A model generated the notes under the pieces. That model saw nothing but the letters and a program-made list of their open reading frames with translations, had not been told where the DNA came from and ran no database searches. The position numbers and the translations under genes were made by a program. A stretch of DNA of 64,000 nucleotides from an uncultured Prevotellaceae bacterium (GTDB lineage: Bacteria > Bacteroidota > Bacteroidia > Bacteroidales > Bacteroidaceae): positions 1 through 64,000 of the forward strand of contig CAMVPA010000002.1 of the NCBI GenBank assembly GCA_947169245.1, given 5' to 3'. Numbering within the stretch: the first letter of the stretch is position 1; each line of letters starts with the position of its first letter. Shown here piece after piece: positions 9,869 through 19,493 of this stretch.

Positions 9869-10708
9869 TTATCTCGTTCCACCAATATGGAACATCAAGC
9901 CAAGTGAAATGGTTTGTGTATTGTGGAAGAAGCCACTCTCGGCAATCTGTGATTTGGGTGTACCCAGTGGGTATTCGTAATTCAACATCACGCAAGCATT
10001 TTTCTTCCTATCAATATCGACCGTAATGCCACCATTAAGGATCACACAACTGCGGTCTTTGGCTAAATCTATAAGATTGCCCTCTGTGACCGTATTGTCA
10101 TTGTCGGTGATAAGATAATGAAGCTTAGCGCCCAGATTCAGATGGAACATGTAGTTCTGAGGACCGAAGAAGTTCAAGCCAACAGCCGTATTCCCGCTTA
10201 GCTGGTGGATGGTCTTACTGGGTGAGCTACCAGATATCAGGTCATAATCCCCTGTGGTCTTATTAAACATATTCCACTGCAGTCCTGTACCTATATAAGC
10301 CTGAAAGTCTTCGGACGGGCCAAGATAGAAGCGGCAATCGATGGGCCAGACGAATTTCTGCTTATGGTCATCGTCAATGTCTTTGACCTCGAGCGATTTA
10401 GCAGTTATAAGGGTGACGGACGAAATGAGATCAAAAGTAAACTGTCGGGTGACATAGTCATGCATGGTGTAGGTAGCGCCCAAACCGTAGTCGTGGAAGG
10501 TCTGAGTCGGGTCAACGGCAGAATAATTGGGATTTGCAGTATAATAGAGTCCGCCTATGAATCCGAACTGGTGTACCGTACCGGTATACCCCTTGTAAGG
10601 CTTCTCCTTCTCAGCAGAGAAACCATACAAGGGAGATAAGAGTAGCACGGCAGTGGCAACCATCGCCACACATTGCTTATATCTACGATAACGCGTCATC
10701 TTCATCAT
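9869..10708 (-). CDS. Outer-membrane beta-barrel-like secreted protein, family B copy 1
   Basis: FGFIGGLYYTANPNYSAVDPTQTFHDYGLGATYTMHDY...WPIDCRFYLGPSEDFQAYIGTGLQWN...LAKDRSCVILNGGITVDIDRKKNACVMLNYEYPLGTP. Confidence 0.75.
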   Translation of the reverse strand: MMKMTRYRRYKQCVAMVATAVLLLSPLYGFSAEKEKPYKGYTGTVHQFGFIGGLYYTANPNYSAVDPTQTFHDYGLGATYTMHDYVTRQFTFDLISSVTLITAKSLEVKDIDDDHKQKFVWPIDCRFYLGPSEDFQAYIGTGLQWNMFNKTTGDYDLISGSSPSKTIHQLSGNTAVGLNFFGPQNYMFHLNLGAKLHYLITDNDNTVTEGNLIDLAKDRSCVILNGGITVDIDRKKNACVMLNYEYPLGTPKSQIAESGFFHNTQTISLGLMFHIGGTR

Positions 10709-10711
10709 AAC

Positions 10712-11320
10712 TCAAAATGCATATCCTACACCAACTGTCAATAGCGGAATCTCTTTCCACATATAGGTAACACCGGCCTGAACGTGATAATGTGTCCACA
10801 TGTTCAGTGTCACGCCAAGCTCCACAGGTACCGTATTATAAATGAAAGTACTCCTTTCTTTTGTGTCTGTTAACAGAGCCTTCTCCGCATCTGTCAAATC
10901 ATCGCCCGTTGACAAATCGGCAATAAAGCCCCACCCTGCCTGTGCGTAAAAGCCTACTATATGATTAAACCAATGGTTCCATCCTACACCGATCTTTCCT
11001 GCATGCAAGTCGTCCGTGCCGCTCTTACTAAGCTTCTCTTTCAACGCCTTTGGGAGACTTTCCGGAATGTCATTCTCGGGGGTGAACTTTCGCCAGGCAT
11101 TCTTCTTTGTCGGCGCACCATAGCCAAATGCCATGTAGACGAAGTCGGCAGAACGCTTTCCCGGGAACAGGTTAGCACCGACCGTTGCCTCATAATACAA
11201 CTGCGAGACCTTAGCGGAGAACAGGTTCTTCTGCTCCCACACATCATTCGTAAAGACCTGAGCTCTGGTATTTATGAAGACAAATGCTACTAACGTACAG
11301 ATTGGTATTCTATACTTCAT
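10712..11320 (-). CDS. Outer-membrane beta-barrel-like secreted protein, family A copy 1
   Basis: SADFVYMAFGYGAPTKKNAWRKF...DLHAGKIGVGWNHWFNHIVGFYAQAGWGFIADLS...TYMWKEIPLLTVGVGYAF. 4-bp overlap with the upstream gene. Confidence 0.75.
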   Translation of the reverse strand: MKYRIPICTLVAFVFINTRAQVFTNDVWEQKNLFSAKVSQLYYEATVGANLFPGKRSADFVYMAFGYGAPTKKNAWRKFTPENDIPESLPKALKEKLSKSGTDDLHAGKIGVGWNHWFNHIVGFYAQAGWGFIADLSTGDDLTDAEKALLTDTKERSTFIYNTVPVELGVTLNMWTHYHVQAGVTYMWKEIPLLTVGVGYAF

Positions 11321-11946
11321 TGTTGTTTCATTATGTATATGACACTCACCTCATGGTCGTCTGCCGTCATCAAGTTTTCATCTGTCCGAATCCAGTCTCT
11401 CTTACCATCCTTCTCACGCGAGAACCAGATTCTTTCGTCATATTCCTTTACCAGTCCGACCCCAGGCTTCATCTTTCCCGGACTAAATTCAAGCTGGTCA
11501 CTCCTGAAATTCAGCAGTGAGTCATACTCTATCGTGTATGTCATGAGCTGCTTGTCGGGATCAAAGGTATATGTTCCATGCTCATGTTCAAATTCCTTAT
11601 AGGTCGTTATCGTATCTTCAATATTGACAATACCCTGCACATGACTATCATAGAAGCCGTCCGGCGAGAAGAATACAAGTCGCCTAATGGCACTCGTTGC
11701 TTCTTGCATCATGTCGTAGCCCACATACTGTCCCATCCACTCTCCATGAAGATACTCCACCGACGCCTTGAAAACGGAATCGGCAACAACCTTCGTGGTA
11801 TCAGTGATAATCGTATCATTTTCTGGAGGCGTCGGTTGTTCGTCATCGTCGGCATCCTTGATACACGATGTAGTGAATAGACATGAGAAGGATAGCATCA
11901 ATGTGCACATCAGAAGCATCACCTTCGTTAAATCCGTTGTTTTCAT
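11317..11946 (-). CDS. Lipoprotein, lipocalin-like family copy 2
   Basis: Lipobox-like LMLSFSCLFTTSC; LHGEWMGQYVGYD...IRRLVFFSPDGFYDSHVQGIVN...FEHEHGTYTFDPDKQLMTYTIEYDSLLNF...RDWIRTDENLM. Confidence 0.75.
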   Translation of the reverse strand: MKTTDLTKVMLLMCTLMLSFSCLFTTSCIKDADDDEQPTPPENDTIITDTTKVVADSVFKASVEYLHGEWMGQYVGYDMMQEATSAIRRLVFFSPDGFYDSHVQGIVNIEDTITTYKEFEHEHGTYTFDPDKQLMTYTIEYDSLLNFRSDQLEFSPGKMKPGVGLVKEYDERIWFSREKDGKRDWIRTDENLMTADDHEVSVIYIMKQQ

Positions 11947-11956
11947 GCTGTTATAT

Positions 11957-14506
11957 CTATTTTAATATTTTGACTACTCGATTCTTACTCTTTACGATAT
12001 AGACTCCTTTTCTGCTCATGGCAGACTGCCGACCTGACAGGTCATAAAGGGTTGGTTCCACACAAACGTTTCTTTCAATCTCTTTAATACCCATCGTCCA
12101 GGGGATATCAGCTCCTTGAAATTCCGGGAAACCCGTAATCTGAACCCGACCATCGGTGATAGACATCGGTATGATACTGGGGGTATAGACGGCCCACCAT
12201 ATATTGTCATAACAAGTGATTCTATCACAAACAGTCCACAAGGAATCGTTTTGCGGCAGATACCCGATGTATAGCCCGTAAATGCCATCCGGCATATTAC
12301 GTGAGATGGGGGAACTAACGCTTATACGCCTCTTGACGCCATAACCGCTTACGCTCAGAGAAACTGTCGTATGAGGTTCAGCCAGCACCCTACCCTCGCT
12401 GTCGCACAAGAGCAACGCCAATTGCCCAGAGGTTGACTGAGGCATTGGGTTTACGATAGAGTCTGCTGATAGCGTCACGACACCATCCCTAAGTTTCACC
12501 TCAGTACTCAGTTCTCCACCGACAGCTAACTTCTGGAGCGGCTGAGCCATTGGGCCACCATTCCATTCCTCCAAACCTTTTATCTTGATTTGCGGCCATC
12601 CTTGACACTTGATTTCCACATTCTCGCCGTCTTCCTTCAGACAAACAATTTGCAGCGTGTAATTTCCTCCTGGCACGTCTGCTGGTATCTGACTGGAAAT
12701 GTAATAGTTCGTCAGTCCTCTTTTCGACGTGATAGTATTTTTGGCATTATAAAGTGTTATCGGTTCTTTGCTTGCATCTTCGTTTAGAAGTTCAAGCCGC
12801 AGCTCGCCAGTAAAATCCTTACTAGTTTGCAGCGATAATGTACGAATGCATATGGGGAAAAAGCCACCAGCAAAGTATTCATCTGCGAGTAAATCAACAC
12901 CACCACAATTCATTTTCATGGATGACACACCGTCTTCCGGTTTCATGCCTACAAGCATTGACGGCTGGTTAGCATAGTTAGACCCCGTCGACCCTCCGGT
13001 GCCGGCGGAAGAGGGCCTCAGCATGTTAAGCAGATAATAACCATTGCACAATCCGTCCCATCCCCAGTTCACATGATAATATATGGTACCATCATCGGCC
13101 TTTTGAAAACCGTCAATAACAAAAGCATGCCCCGAGTCAAGTCCTTGCCCAGTATAGTAGACAGGGCGTCCCTCGACCAGTTCTTGCTGAAGGGTCTCAT
13201 GCCATTGTTCGTCAGTATAGACATTCGGATACGCAAAAAACATGTCAGTATCGTAGCCAAGATAGGCAACAATACCCTCTAAGGTGTTTGCATCATTGCT
13301 TCCACTACCACTTAGTCCATAGTCCATTCTGACTGCTGCACCAACGGCTTGGAGAAGAGTCGAAACGGGGGAAACTTCTTCTGAAGACGGACAACAAGGG
13401 TAAGTGTCATTTCCGACAGAGAAGTTGCTCCCCTCCTTTGACAAGGATATATAATTGATGTTCCCTCTTGAATTAGTCAGCGACCATTCACTGACTCCGC
13501 GAGCACGGGCACCACAATATATCCGATATATTCCGTCGGACAGACTGGAAGGAACGTACAACAGAAAACTTTTGCCATCCAGAATCTTACCACTCATATT
13601 TGTCTTCCTACTCACTGACGAAGACACCCTGGTCACAAAGTTGCCATCGTTGTCTGTAGCCAGCAGGACAATCTCGCCGTCGAAAGAGGAAGAGCCAATC
13701 ACAGTTAAGCCCGTAATATTGACATAGCACTTTGAGAAAGGTATAGAATTCTTGTCTTCCGCTATTGAACTAAAGTAGTACTTTCTGTCCGTCAGCACTT
13801 TATCGCCCTCGGACACCAAGTCTTCAATCGGAATATATGTATCGAGCATCTTATCCCATTCAAAAGTCGTACTACTGAAGTCAAAACTGACATTCAACTT
13901 ATTGGATGATGTCTTATACGAGATACTTCCCGTTCCCGAAAGCGGCCATTTGTGATGGCACATTATCTGTGCGAGCGCTGTAGCGACGCACCCCGTAGGG
14001 CAGTGTTTGCCATCAATAGCAGGGCAAAACAGGTTATAAGGGTTGTCTTGCCCCCACTCTCTATTACCAAGCAAGGGCAGTACATCATCATGATTGCTTT
14101 GAGAAGCTTTCATCCAGTTGCAGACTTCTTCCTGTGTATTGTTCGAGAGCATACTTTCATACCCCTTTATCCAGGATCTGATATGCGGTGGGAGATTCTG
14201 GGTAGAGAAGTGTGCATCTCTGTCATACGCCAAAAGAGTGGGACAATCATCAACAGCCGTAATGAGCATATATCCCGGTAAGACATCTTTCCGGGTTTTG
14301 TCCGTTCTCACGACAACATAGCATGGCATATCATCAACATCGAGCGGTGTGCTAATAATACCACATTCTCCAACATCCGTGGTATTTCCGTACCAGATTC
14401 TTCGCGCAAAATCTTCTGCGCTATTGTTACTGCGCTGTTGGGCTACCGCCTGAAGCGGTAGCCATAGCAGCACAATGAGGACGAATCTGGTTATTGATGA
14501 CTTCAT
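11957..14506 (-). CDS. Secreted C10-family (streptopain/SpeB-like) cysteine peptidase with an inserted domain and C-terminal repeat domains
   Basis: Signal peptide; CPTGCVATALAQIMCHHKWP (Cys motif); GHAFVIDGFQ...YYHVNWGWDGLCNGYYLLNML (His/Trp motif); tail LYDLSGRQSAMSRKGVYIVKSKNRVVKILK. Confidence 0.88.
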   Translation of the reverse strand: MKSSITRFVLIVLLWLPLQAVAQQRSNNSAEDFARRIWYGNTTDVGECGIISTPLDVDDMPCYVVVRTDKTRKDVLPGYMLITAVDDCPTLLAYDRDAHFSTQNLPPHIRSWIKGYESMLSNNTQEEVCNWMKASQSNHDDVLPLLGNREWGQDNPYNLFCPAIDGKHCPTGCVATALAQIMCHHKWPLSGTGSISYKTSSNKLNVSFDFSSTTFEWDKMLDTYIPIEDLVSEGDKVLTDRKYYFSSIAEDKNSIPFSKCYVNITGLTVIGSSSFDGEIVLLATDNDGNFVTRVSSSVSRKTNMSGKILDGKSFLLYVPSSLSDGIYRIYCGARARGVSEWSLTNSRGNINYISLSKEGSNFSVGNDTYPCCPSSEEVSPVSTLLQAVGAAVRMDYGLSGSGSNDANTLEGIVAYLGYDTDMFFAYPNVYTDEQWHETLQQELVEGRPVYYTGQGLDSGHAFVIDGFQKADDGTIYYHVNWGWDGLCNGYYLLNMLRPSSAGTGGSTGSNYANQPSMLVGMKPEDGVSSMKMNCGGVDLLADEYFAGGFFPICIRTLSLQTSKDFTGELRLELLNEDASKEPITLYNAKNTITSKRGLTNYYISSQIPADVPGGNYTLQIVCLKEDGENVEIKCQGWPQIKIKGLEEWNGGPMAQPLQKLAVGGELSTEVKLRDGVVTLSADSIVNPMPQSTSGQLALLLCDSEGRVLAEPHTTVSLSVSGYGVKRRISVSSPISRNMPDGIYGLYIGYLPQNDSLWTVCDRITCYDNIWWAVYTPSIIPMSITDGRVQITGFPEFQGADIPWTMGIKEIERNVCVEPTLYDLSGRQSAMSRKGVYIVKSKNRVVKILK

Positions 14507-14525
14507 TTACTATCAGTTGTCAGAA

Positions 14526-16160
14526 CTACTCTTCAATCTTGTAAATTTTAATACGTTCGCGCATCTTCTCCATCTCTTTCTTAGAGATAGAGTCCTTTGT
14601 CTTTGTTACTACAACAGGACGAGATGACCTTGAAGAAGAGTTCGCACTTCCATACGCAACATTGGGGTTGCCGAATTTGTTGCTTGAATCCAAGCCCCAT
14701 GTGCATATCGTTATAAGATTACATGATCCTGAACTCAACGTTGTTGCAACACTGGTCCAGTCATGAGCCTCCAATTGTCCGCTTGATCCCCACCTATACG
14801 TATAATATGCGAACCAATGCCAGTCTTTATTATAATCGTCTTCGTCGGTACTGGTTGCCAAATAGTATGACTTAGCATTGTTCTTAAGCGCTATACTGTA
14901 TGTCCACTTCGTTGAAGAAGCTGCCTTAACATTGGAGATTTCAGCGTATGGCAGAGTTGTGGCATTTGTCTTGAACAGATACCTGAGGACAGGACCCCTT
15001 TGCCCAGAGGCGTTCTTTCCAACAGCACACAGATAATACTCTGTATTTGCCGAATACGAACTTGAATTCGTGTTCTTAAACAGATAGTCAAAATCTTCCG
15101 AAGTGTAAGGATCTGAAGAATAAATCTTGTTAGCTAACTCGTCGTCAGAGAAAGATGCTGCTGAAGACTTGGAGAGAACAATAAAGTCGAAAGTATTTAC
15201 GGTACTTCCAAAGGTGAATGTCATGGCTATGCCATCAGTGAAAGTTGCAGGATTCTCCACTTGAATTGTCGCGTTGGGATCCAGGCCACCATCATGTTTT
15301 TTCCTATCCCATCCAGAGTAGGAGTATTCGGTTGGAACGGTGAGGTATGCACTTTCGCCAACGGCCAACTGCGAAGATGTCAGGCTACGGGTGAAATAAT
15401 AATCCTTAACAGAGCTGTTTTCCAAATAGATACTGTTACTTCCGCTATTCTTGAATGCGCCATAGATATAATCCGTGTAACCACTACTATTGACCGTCAA
15501 CTGAACATCTTTCTGAGAGTCGGCAAAGCCACCAGTCTGTCTGTTGAACGAGCTAAGGTATTTAATGTCGTTCTCACTTGACGGCAGCGAAACTGTTGTA
15601 CCATTGGTTCCCTTGAATCTCATGCGCCATGTTTTGCGATTCAAATTACCACTAACAGAAATAACATTTGACGATGTGCAAACATAGGTTGCTGACGTCG
15701 TATAATAGCAAGCCGTTTTCTCATCAAGTGTAATGACGCTGGATCCTACGCTCACAGGATTAACAAAATAATAGAGCTCGCACTTGAGAGCGCTACTGTT
15801 TGCCGACAGTGAAGACGTAGAACTAATATTCCACGATTTCTGCGAACTATTATACGTAGCCGTTCCATTTACATAGCTGGAGCCTGAGGTATTGAACCTG
15901 ACATAGATAGTAGAGCCATTAGCCCAATCGTAAGTAACAGCTCGTGTTCCATCAGCAACATCATCAGAAGGAGCACTGCAATTAAGCAGCATCGTGTAAT
16001 GATAAAGACCATCCTCACCCACCATCTGCTGTGTGGTGTTTTGTTCTGAAGCAACGTCATCGCTCTGCGAACAGGCGGCAAATGCCAGTCCCATGACCAT
16101 CATGAGGCTTAAACGAAAGAAATCTTTTGTTTTCATATTGTTGTTTGTTTTTTTGTTCAT
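14526..16160 (-). CDS. Fimbrillin-like surface lipoprotein
   Basis: MNKKTNNNMKTKDFFRLSLMMVMGLAFAACSQSDD lipobox; WANGSTIYVRFNTSG; Ser/Thr/Asn-rich strands. Start at 16160 or 16136. Confidence 0.6.
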   Translation of the reverse strand: MNKKTNNNMKTKDFFRLSLMMVMGLAFAACSQSDDVASEQNTTQQMVGEDGLYHYTMLLNCSAPSDDVADGTRAVTYDWANGSTIYVRFNTSGSSYVNGTATYNSSQKSWNISSTSSLSANSSALKCELYYFVNPVSVGSSVITLDEKTACYYTTSATYVCTSSNVISVSGNLNRKTWRMRFKGTNGTTVSLPSSENDIKYLSSFNRQTGGFADSQKDVQLTVNSSGYTDYIYGAFKNSGSNSIYLENSSVKDYYFTRSLTSSQLAVGESAYLTVPTEYSYSGWDRKKHDGGLDPNATIQVENPATFTDGIAMTFTFGSTVNTFDFIVLSKSSAASFSDDELANKIYSSDPYTSEDFDYLFKNTNSSSYSANTEYYLCAVGKNASGQRGPVLRYLFKTNATTLPYAEISNVKAASSTKWTYSIALKNNAKSYYLATSTDEDDYNKDWHWFAYYTYRWGSSGQLEAHDWTSVATTLSSGSCNLITICTWGLDSSNKFGNPNVAYGSANSSSRSSRPVVVTKTKDSISKKEMEKMRERIKIYKIEE

Positions 16161-16170
16161 TACTCTATTA

Positions 16171-18015
16171 TTACAATGATTTATCGTTACCGTAATCATC
16201 GCGGCCGATAACCGTTCCACCATTCTGTGAAACACTTACAGAAAGAGTTTTTCCACTATTGCTACCCTTGACAGTTACAGTAGCTGTTCTGGAACTCGTC
16301 GAAGAGTTATTGGAGGTAGTTATCACAATTGTTCCACTATTGGAACCCGATGTTGGCGATACGGTACACCACGACTGACTCGACGAGACGGTCCAGCTAT
16401 CGTTGCCTGAGACTGTAACGGTCCTCGACTCACCTCCTGACGCCATCGACACAGAAGTCGGGCTGACAGAAAGGGTGTATGTAACACTTCCTCCACCTCC
16501 ATCCAGATTCTTGTCATCACCATACTCATCAAGCCCGATAACTGTATTAGACTTGGGCGATTGGGTGACATTGATAACATTTACATCTCCACTCTCTTTA
16601 CCTGTCACGGTAAAGGTGGCAGAACGTGATCTTACGGTGTCATTGTATTGAGTGCAAGTGACACTTATAGAACCATTATTATTACCTGAAGCCGGAGTAA
16701 CGGTACACCACGACTGACTACTATTACTTACTGTCCAGCCCTCATTTGATGTTACCGTCAATTTTTGAGTACCGCCAGCAGACTCAAACGACATGGAATA
16801 AGGATTTGGATCAACAGAGGTAAATGGACCGACATTCTTAAGTGCATTTTTATCTGCGTCTTTTATCGGTTCAAGAGCACCATTGTTCACCTTGTAAAGC
16901 ACTTCACTGATTACTCCAGAATATTGTTTGTTACCGTTTCTTGCCCATGTAGCAATAAGCAAATAACGGTCGGTCGATTCTGCATCAAACTCCAATGAGC
17001 CATCGTTCAAAGAAGCGGAGAAAAGCATGTCACGTCCATCCCCCTTAATGTCCGTAGTCTGGTCTTCTTCGTCAGAGGCCAACTCCTTCGATAATTCCCA
17101 TGCGAGCTTCACACCTCGTTTGTCAGCATCCGCGACTTGGCGGTCTTCTTTGAAGATGTCTATTTCAGACTTTCCTGCATACACATAAATGAAATAATCA
17201 TTACAGGAATTCTCTTTTTTCATTTCCCACACATATTTTCCATTTTCAATGGCAACATTACTTATTGAGGCAAGGGCAGGGCGTGTATTTCCTTGGGTTC
17301 TCATCTCTTCTGCTTTCAACGGTCCGCGGTTTCCGCTTGAAGTATAAGGCATGAGAGCAAGGATATAGTCATTGTTTGGATTACAGTCCTTATATACAAT
17401 CTCTGCATTATCGTATTGGGGAGAAACGCGAACGCCGTTGTTTAACTCCTGTTCAATCTTATTCTTGTCGCCCTTGATGTTCGATTCGTAATAGTTTTTC
17501 TCGTAGACTTGATACTTGAAATAACTGGTATTGCCGCCAGTCCTTATCCTACAACCGAAACCGTATGCCATCTCCAGCCTACTGCCATCCTGATTGGATA
17601 ATTCTGCGATACAATCATGCTCATAGAGAGAAATTTGCTCTACGTGCAGCACAGAATCCACAGACCCACTCTCGTTAGATGCCCTAATCAGGATATCAGC
17701 ATAGCGTGAATCTGCGTTATCGTTTTCCGAATTCGTTGTAAAATTCACCGTAGCGTTCTTGTTGCCGCTGGCATAGTCAATCGACAACCAAGGCACATTT
17801 TGGATGTTCACTGACCAATCAGCATCAGTCGTAATGTTTACTGTTCGGGTAATATTTGCCTGACCAGTAAACTGCAGACTTTTGGGCGTGACAGTCAATG
17901 AGGGTAGCGCCGAATCTGAATCTGATTTGCAGGATACGCACAAAATGCATCCCAGCACAATGGTCGTTAACATGCAAGTAACAAACCTTCTTTTCCTTTT
18001 CGTTTGTAAATTCAT
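16171..18015 (-). CDS. Surface lipoprotein with three BACON-type domains
   Basis: Lipobox VLGCILCVSC; three modules with LTVTPKSLQFTG..., DPNPYSMSFESAGG...WTVSNSSQSWCTVTPASG, SVSPTSVSMASGGESRTVTVSGNDSWTVSSSQSWCTVSPTSG. Confidence 0.85.
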   Translation of the reverse strand: MNLQTKRKRRFVTCMLTTIVLGCILCVSCKSDSDSALPSLTVTPKSLQFTGQANITRTVNITTDADWSVNIQNVPWLSIDYASGNKNATVNFTTNSENDNADSRYADILIRASNESGSVDSVLHVEQISLYEHDCIAELSNQDGSRLEMAYGFGCRIRTGGNTSYFKYQVYEKNYYESNIKGDKNKIEQELNNGVRVSPQYDNAEIVYKDCNPNNDYILALMPYTSSGNRGPLKAEEMRTQGNTRPALASISNVAIENGKYVWEMKKENSCNDYFIYVYAGKSEIDIFKEDRQVADADKRGVKLAWELSKELASDEEDQTTDIKGDGRDMLFSASLNDGSLEFDAESTDRYLLIATWARNGNKQYSGVISEVLYKVNNGALEPIKDADKNALKNVGPFTSVDPNPYSMSFESAGGTQKLTVTSNEGWTVSNSSQSWCTVTPASGNNNGSISVTCTQYNDTVRSRSATFTVTGKESGDVNVINVTQSPKSNTVIGLDEYGDDKNLDGGGGSVTYTLSVSPTSVSMASGGESRTVTVSGNDSWTVSSSQSWCTVSPTSGSNSGTIVITTSNNSSTSSRTATVTVKGSNSGKTLSVSVSQNGGTVIGRDDYGNDKSL

Positions 18016-18039
18016 ATTAGCAGTTTTTTTATTATTATA

Positions 18040-18747
18040 TTATTTCTCTACGTTGACTTTGCTTATTACAACAGACGCTTTCCTCTGGAATGTCCTTTTT
18101 GCAACATCTTCTTTTCGGATGCCCTCTCCTAACCCATTCGGATGAGGAGCATTTTCTCCACTAAGCCTCTTGCCGACAAACTCAGGCCTGTCACCTTTAT
18201 TAATTAAGGGAACAGAAGCTATCTGTAAATCGACCTTACCGTCTTCTGTCTGTATCATTGATTTCTCCACTCTTATTGAGAATGACATGATAGTCTTCTC
18301 ACGGTCAACATCAATCTTGAAGTTGCGAGTATCAAACTTCTGACTTTGGTAACAGTAAGTTGCTGTCGTATCATTAAGAGCGGCGACCAAAGGTTGGACA
18401 TCAGGACGTACAACATGGTTGATGCTATCTTGACCTGCTTGTTGCCGCTGCCTTGATGCCAACACTGCCTTTACTTCATTGGGATGTCGCTTCACCTTGT
18501 TTCTAACCATTGCCGCAGAAGGGAAAGACAGCGTGATGGTGTCGGGCTGAAGCACACAAATGTCCAGTCCCTGCATCAAGAATGTCAACTGGGTCTCAAC
18601 CAGAGATGAAGTCAACTTAAACTCCAAGCTGTCATCACACTCCAGCACGTCTATAGTCACCACAGAGTCTGGGGCAAGAGTCTGAGCTGGTAGCAAATTG
18701 ACTGCTATCAGGAAAACAACAGTTATGACATTCCTCATCATTTTCAT
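18040..18747 (-). CDS. Secreted uncharacterised protein, remote paralog of 18744-19493
   Basis: Signal peptide; LMQGLDICVL...VRPDVQPLVAALNDTTATYCYQSQKFDTRNFKIDVDREK. Confidence 0.65.
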   Translation of the reverse strand: MKMMRNVITVVFLIAVNLLPAQTLAPDSVVTIDVLECDDSLEFKLTSSLVETQLTFLMQGLDICVLQPDTITLSFPSAAMVRNKVKRHPNEVKAVLASRQRQQAGQDSINHVVRPDVQPLVAALNDTTATYCYQSQKFDTRNFKIDVDREKTIMSFSIRVEKSMIQTEDGKVDLQIASVPLINKGDRPEFVGKRLSGENAPHPNGLGEGIRKEDVAKRTFQRKASVVISKVNVEK

Positions 18748-19493
18748 TCTTTCAGATTCGCATTGTTAACGTCATCAATCGAGAACTTTACCCACTCTCG
18801 GATATCAGACTGCATCAGTTCTTGGACCGCCTGTTGGTCTTCTCCTTCAATAGGAGGAGGCATCATCCCACCTCCGCCTTCTTGATCTGGTGGCGGCATA
18901 TTGGCCAAGTCGTTAATCGAGAAAATGCCCAACGTCCACTTATCAGACAATTTTTTGTCTTGCATAAGAGGCTCTTTAGGAATCAAAATATAGTAGTTTA
19001 CCAAATCCCTATTGGAATCAAGCTCAATGTGGAAGAACTGGAAACCAAGATGTGAGACAGTATCTTCACAACGGAAGTCTGCACCTTTTCGGTTTAATGC
19101 ACTGATTAGTGGTCGGATATCAGGCCTGGCATCCTCTTTCTTTTCTTCTGACGGCTGAGGGATGGCTGCTTCCAACTCTTCTTTCACGTCAAGTGCATTA
19201 GGCATGATTACCTCATACTTTCTCTTTTTCTTACCAGATGGATCCACAAAGAATGAGAATTTCTGCATCAAAAAACGCATCTGTAAAGCCGGATGTGCGA
19301 CAGAGAAGTTTACTAACAGATAATTCTCGTCTGCAGAGAGATTCACCGTAGTGCCTTCGTAAACAACATTGAAGTTCACCGCATTCGGATTATTATCAAT
19401 GAACGAAGTCAGCGAATCCCGCTCTTGTGCCATCATCGAAAGTGATGATACACATAGAAACACTATGATATGTAAGATTACCTTTTTCATCAT
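18744..19493 (-). CDS. Secreted uncharacterised protein
   Basis: Signal peptide ...SSLSMMAQ; LMQKFSFFV...ARPDIRPLISALNRKGADFRCEDTVSHLGFQFFHIELDSNRDLVNYYIL. ATGA overlaps with both neighbours. Confidence 0.65.
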   Translation of the reverse strand: MMKKVILHIIVFLCVSSLSMMAQERDSLTSFIDNNPNAVNFNVVYEGTTVNLSADENYLLVNFSVAHPALQMRFLMQKFSFFVDPSGKKKRKYEVIMPNALDVKEELEAAIPQPSEEKKEDARPDIRPLISALNRKGADFRCEDTVSHLGFQFFHIELDSNRDLVNYYILIPKEPLMQDKKLSDKWTLGIFSINDLANMPPPDQEGGGGMMPPPIEGEDQQAVQELMQSDIREWVKFSIDDVNNANLKE

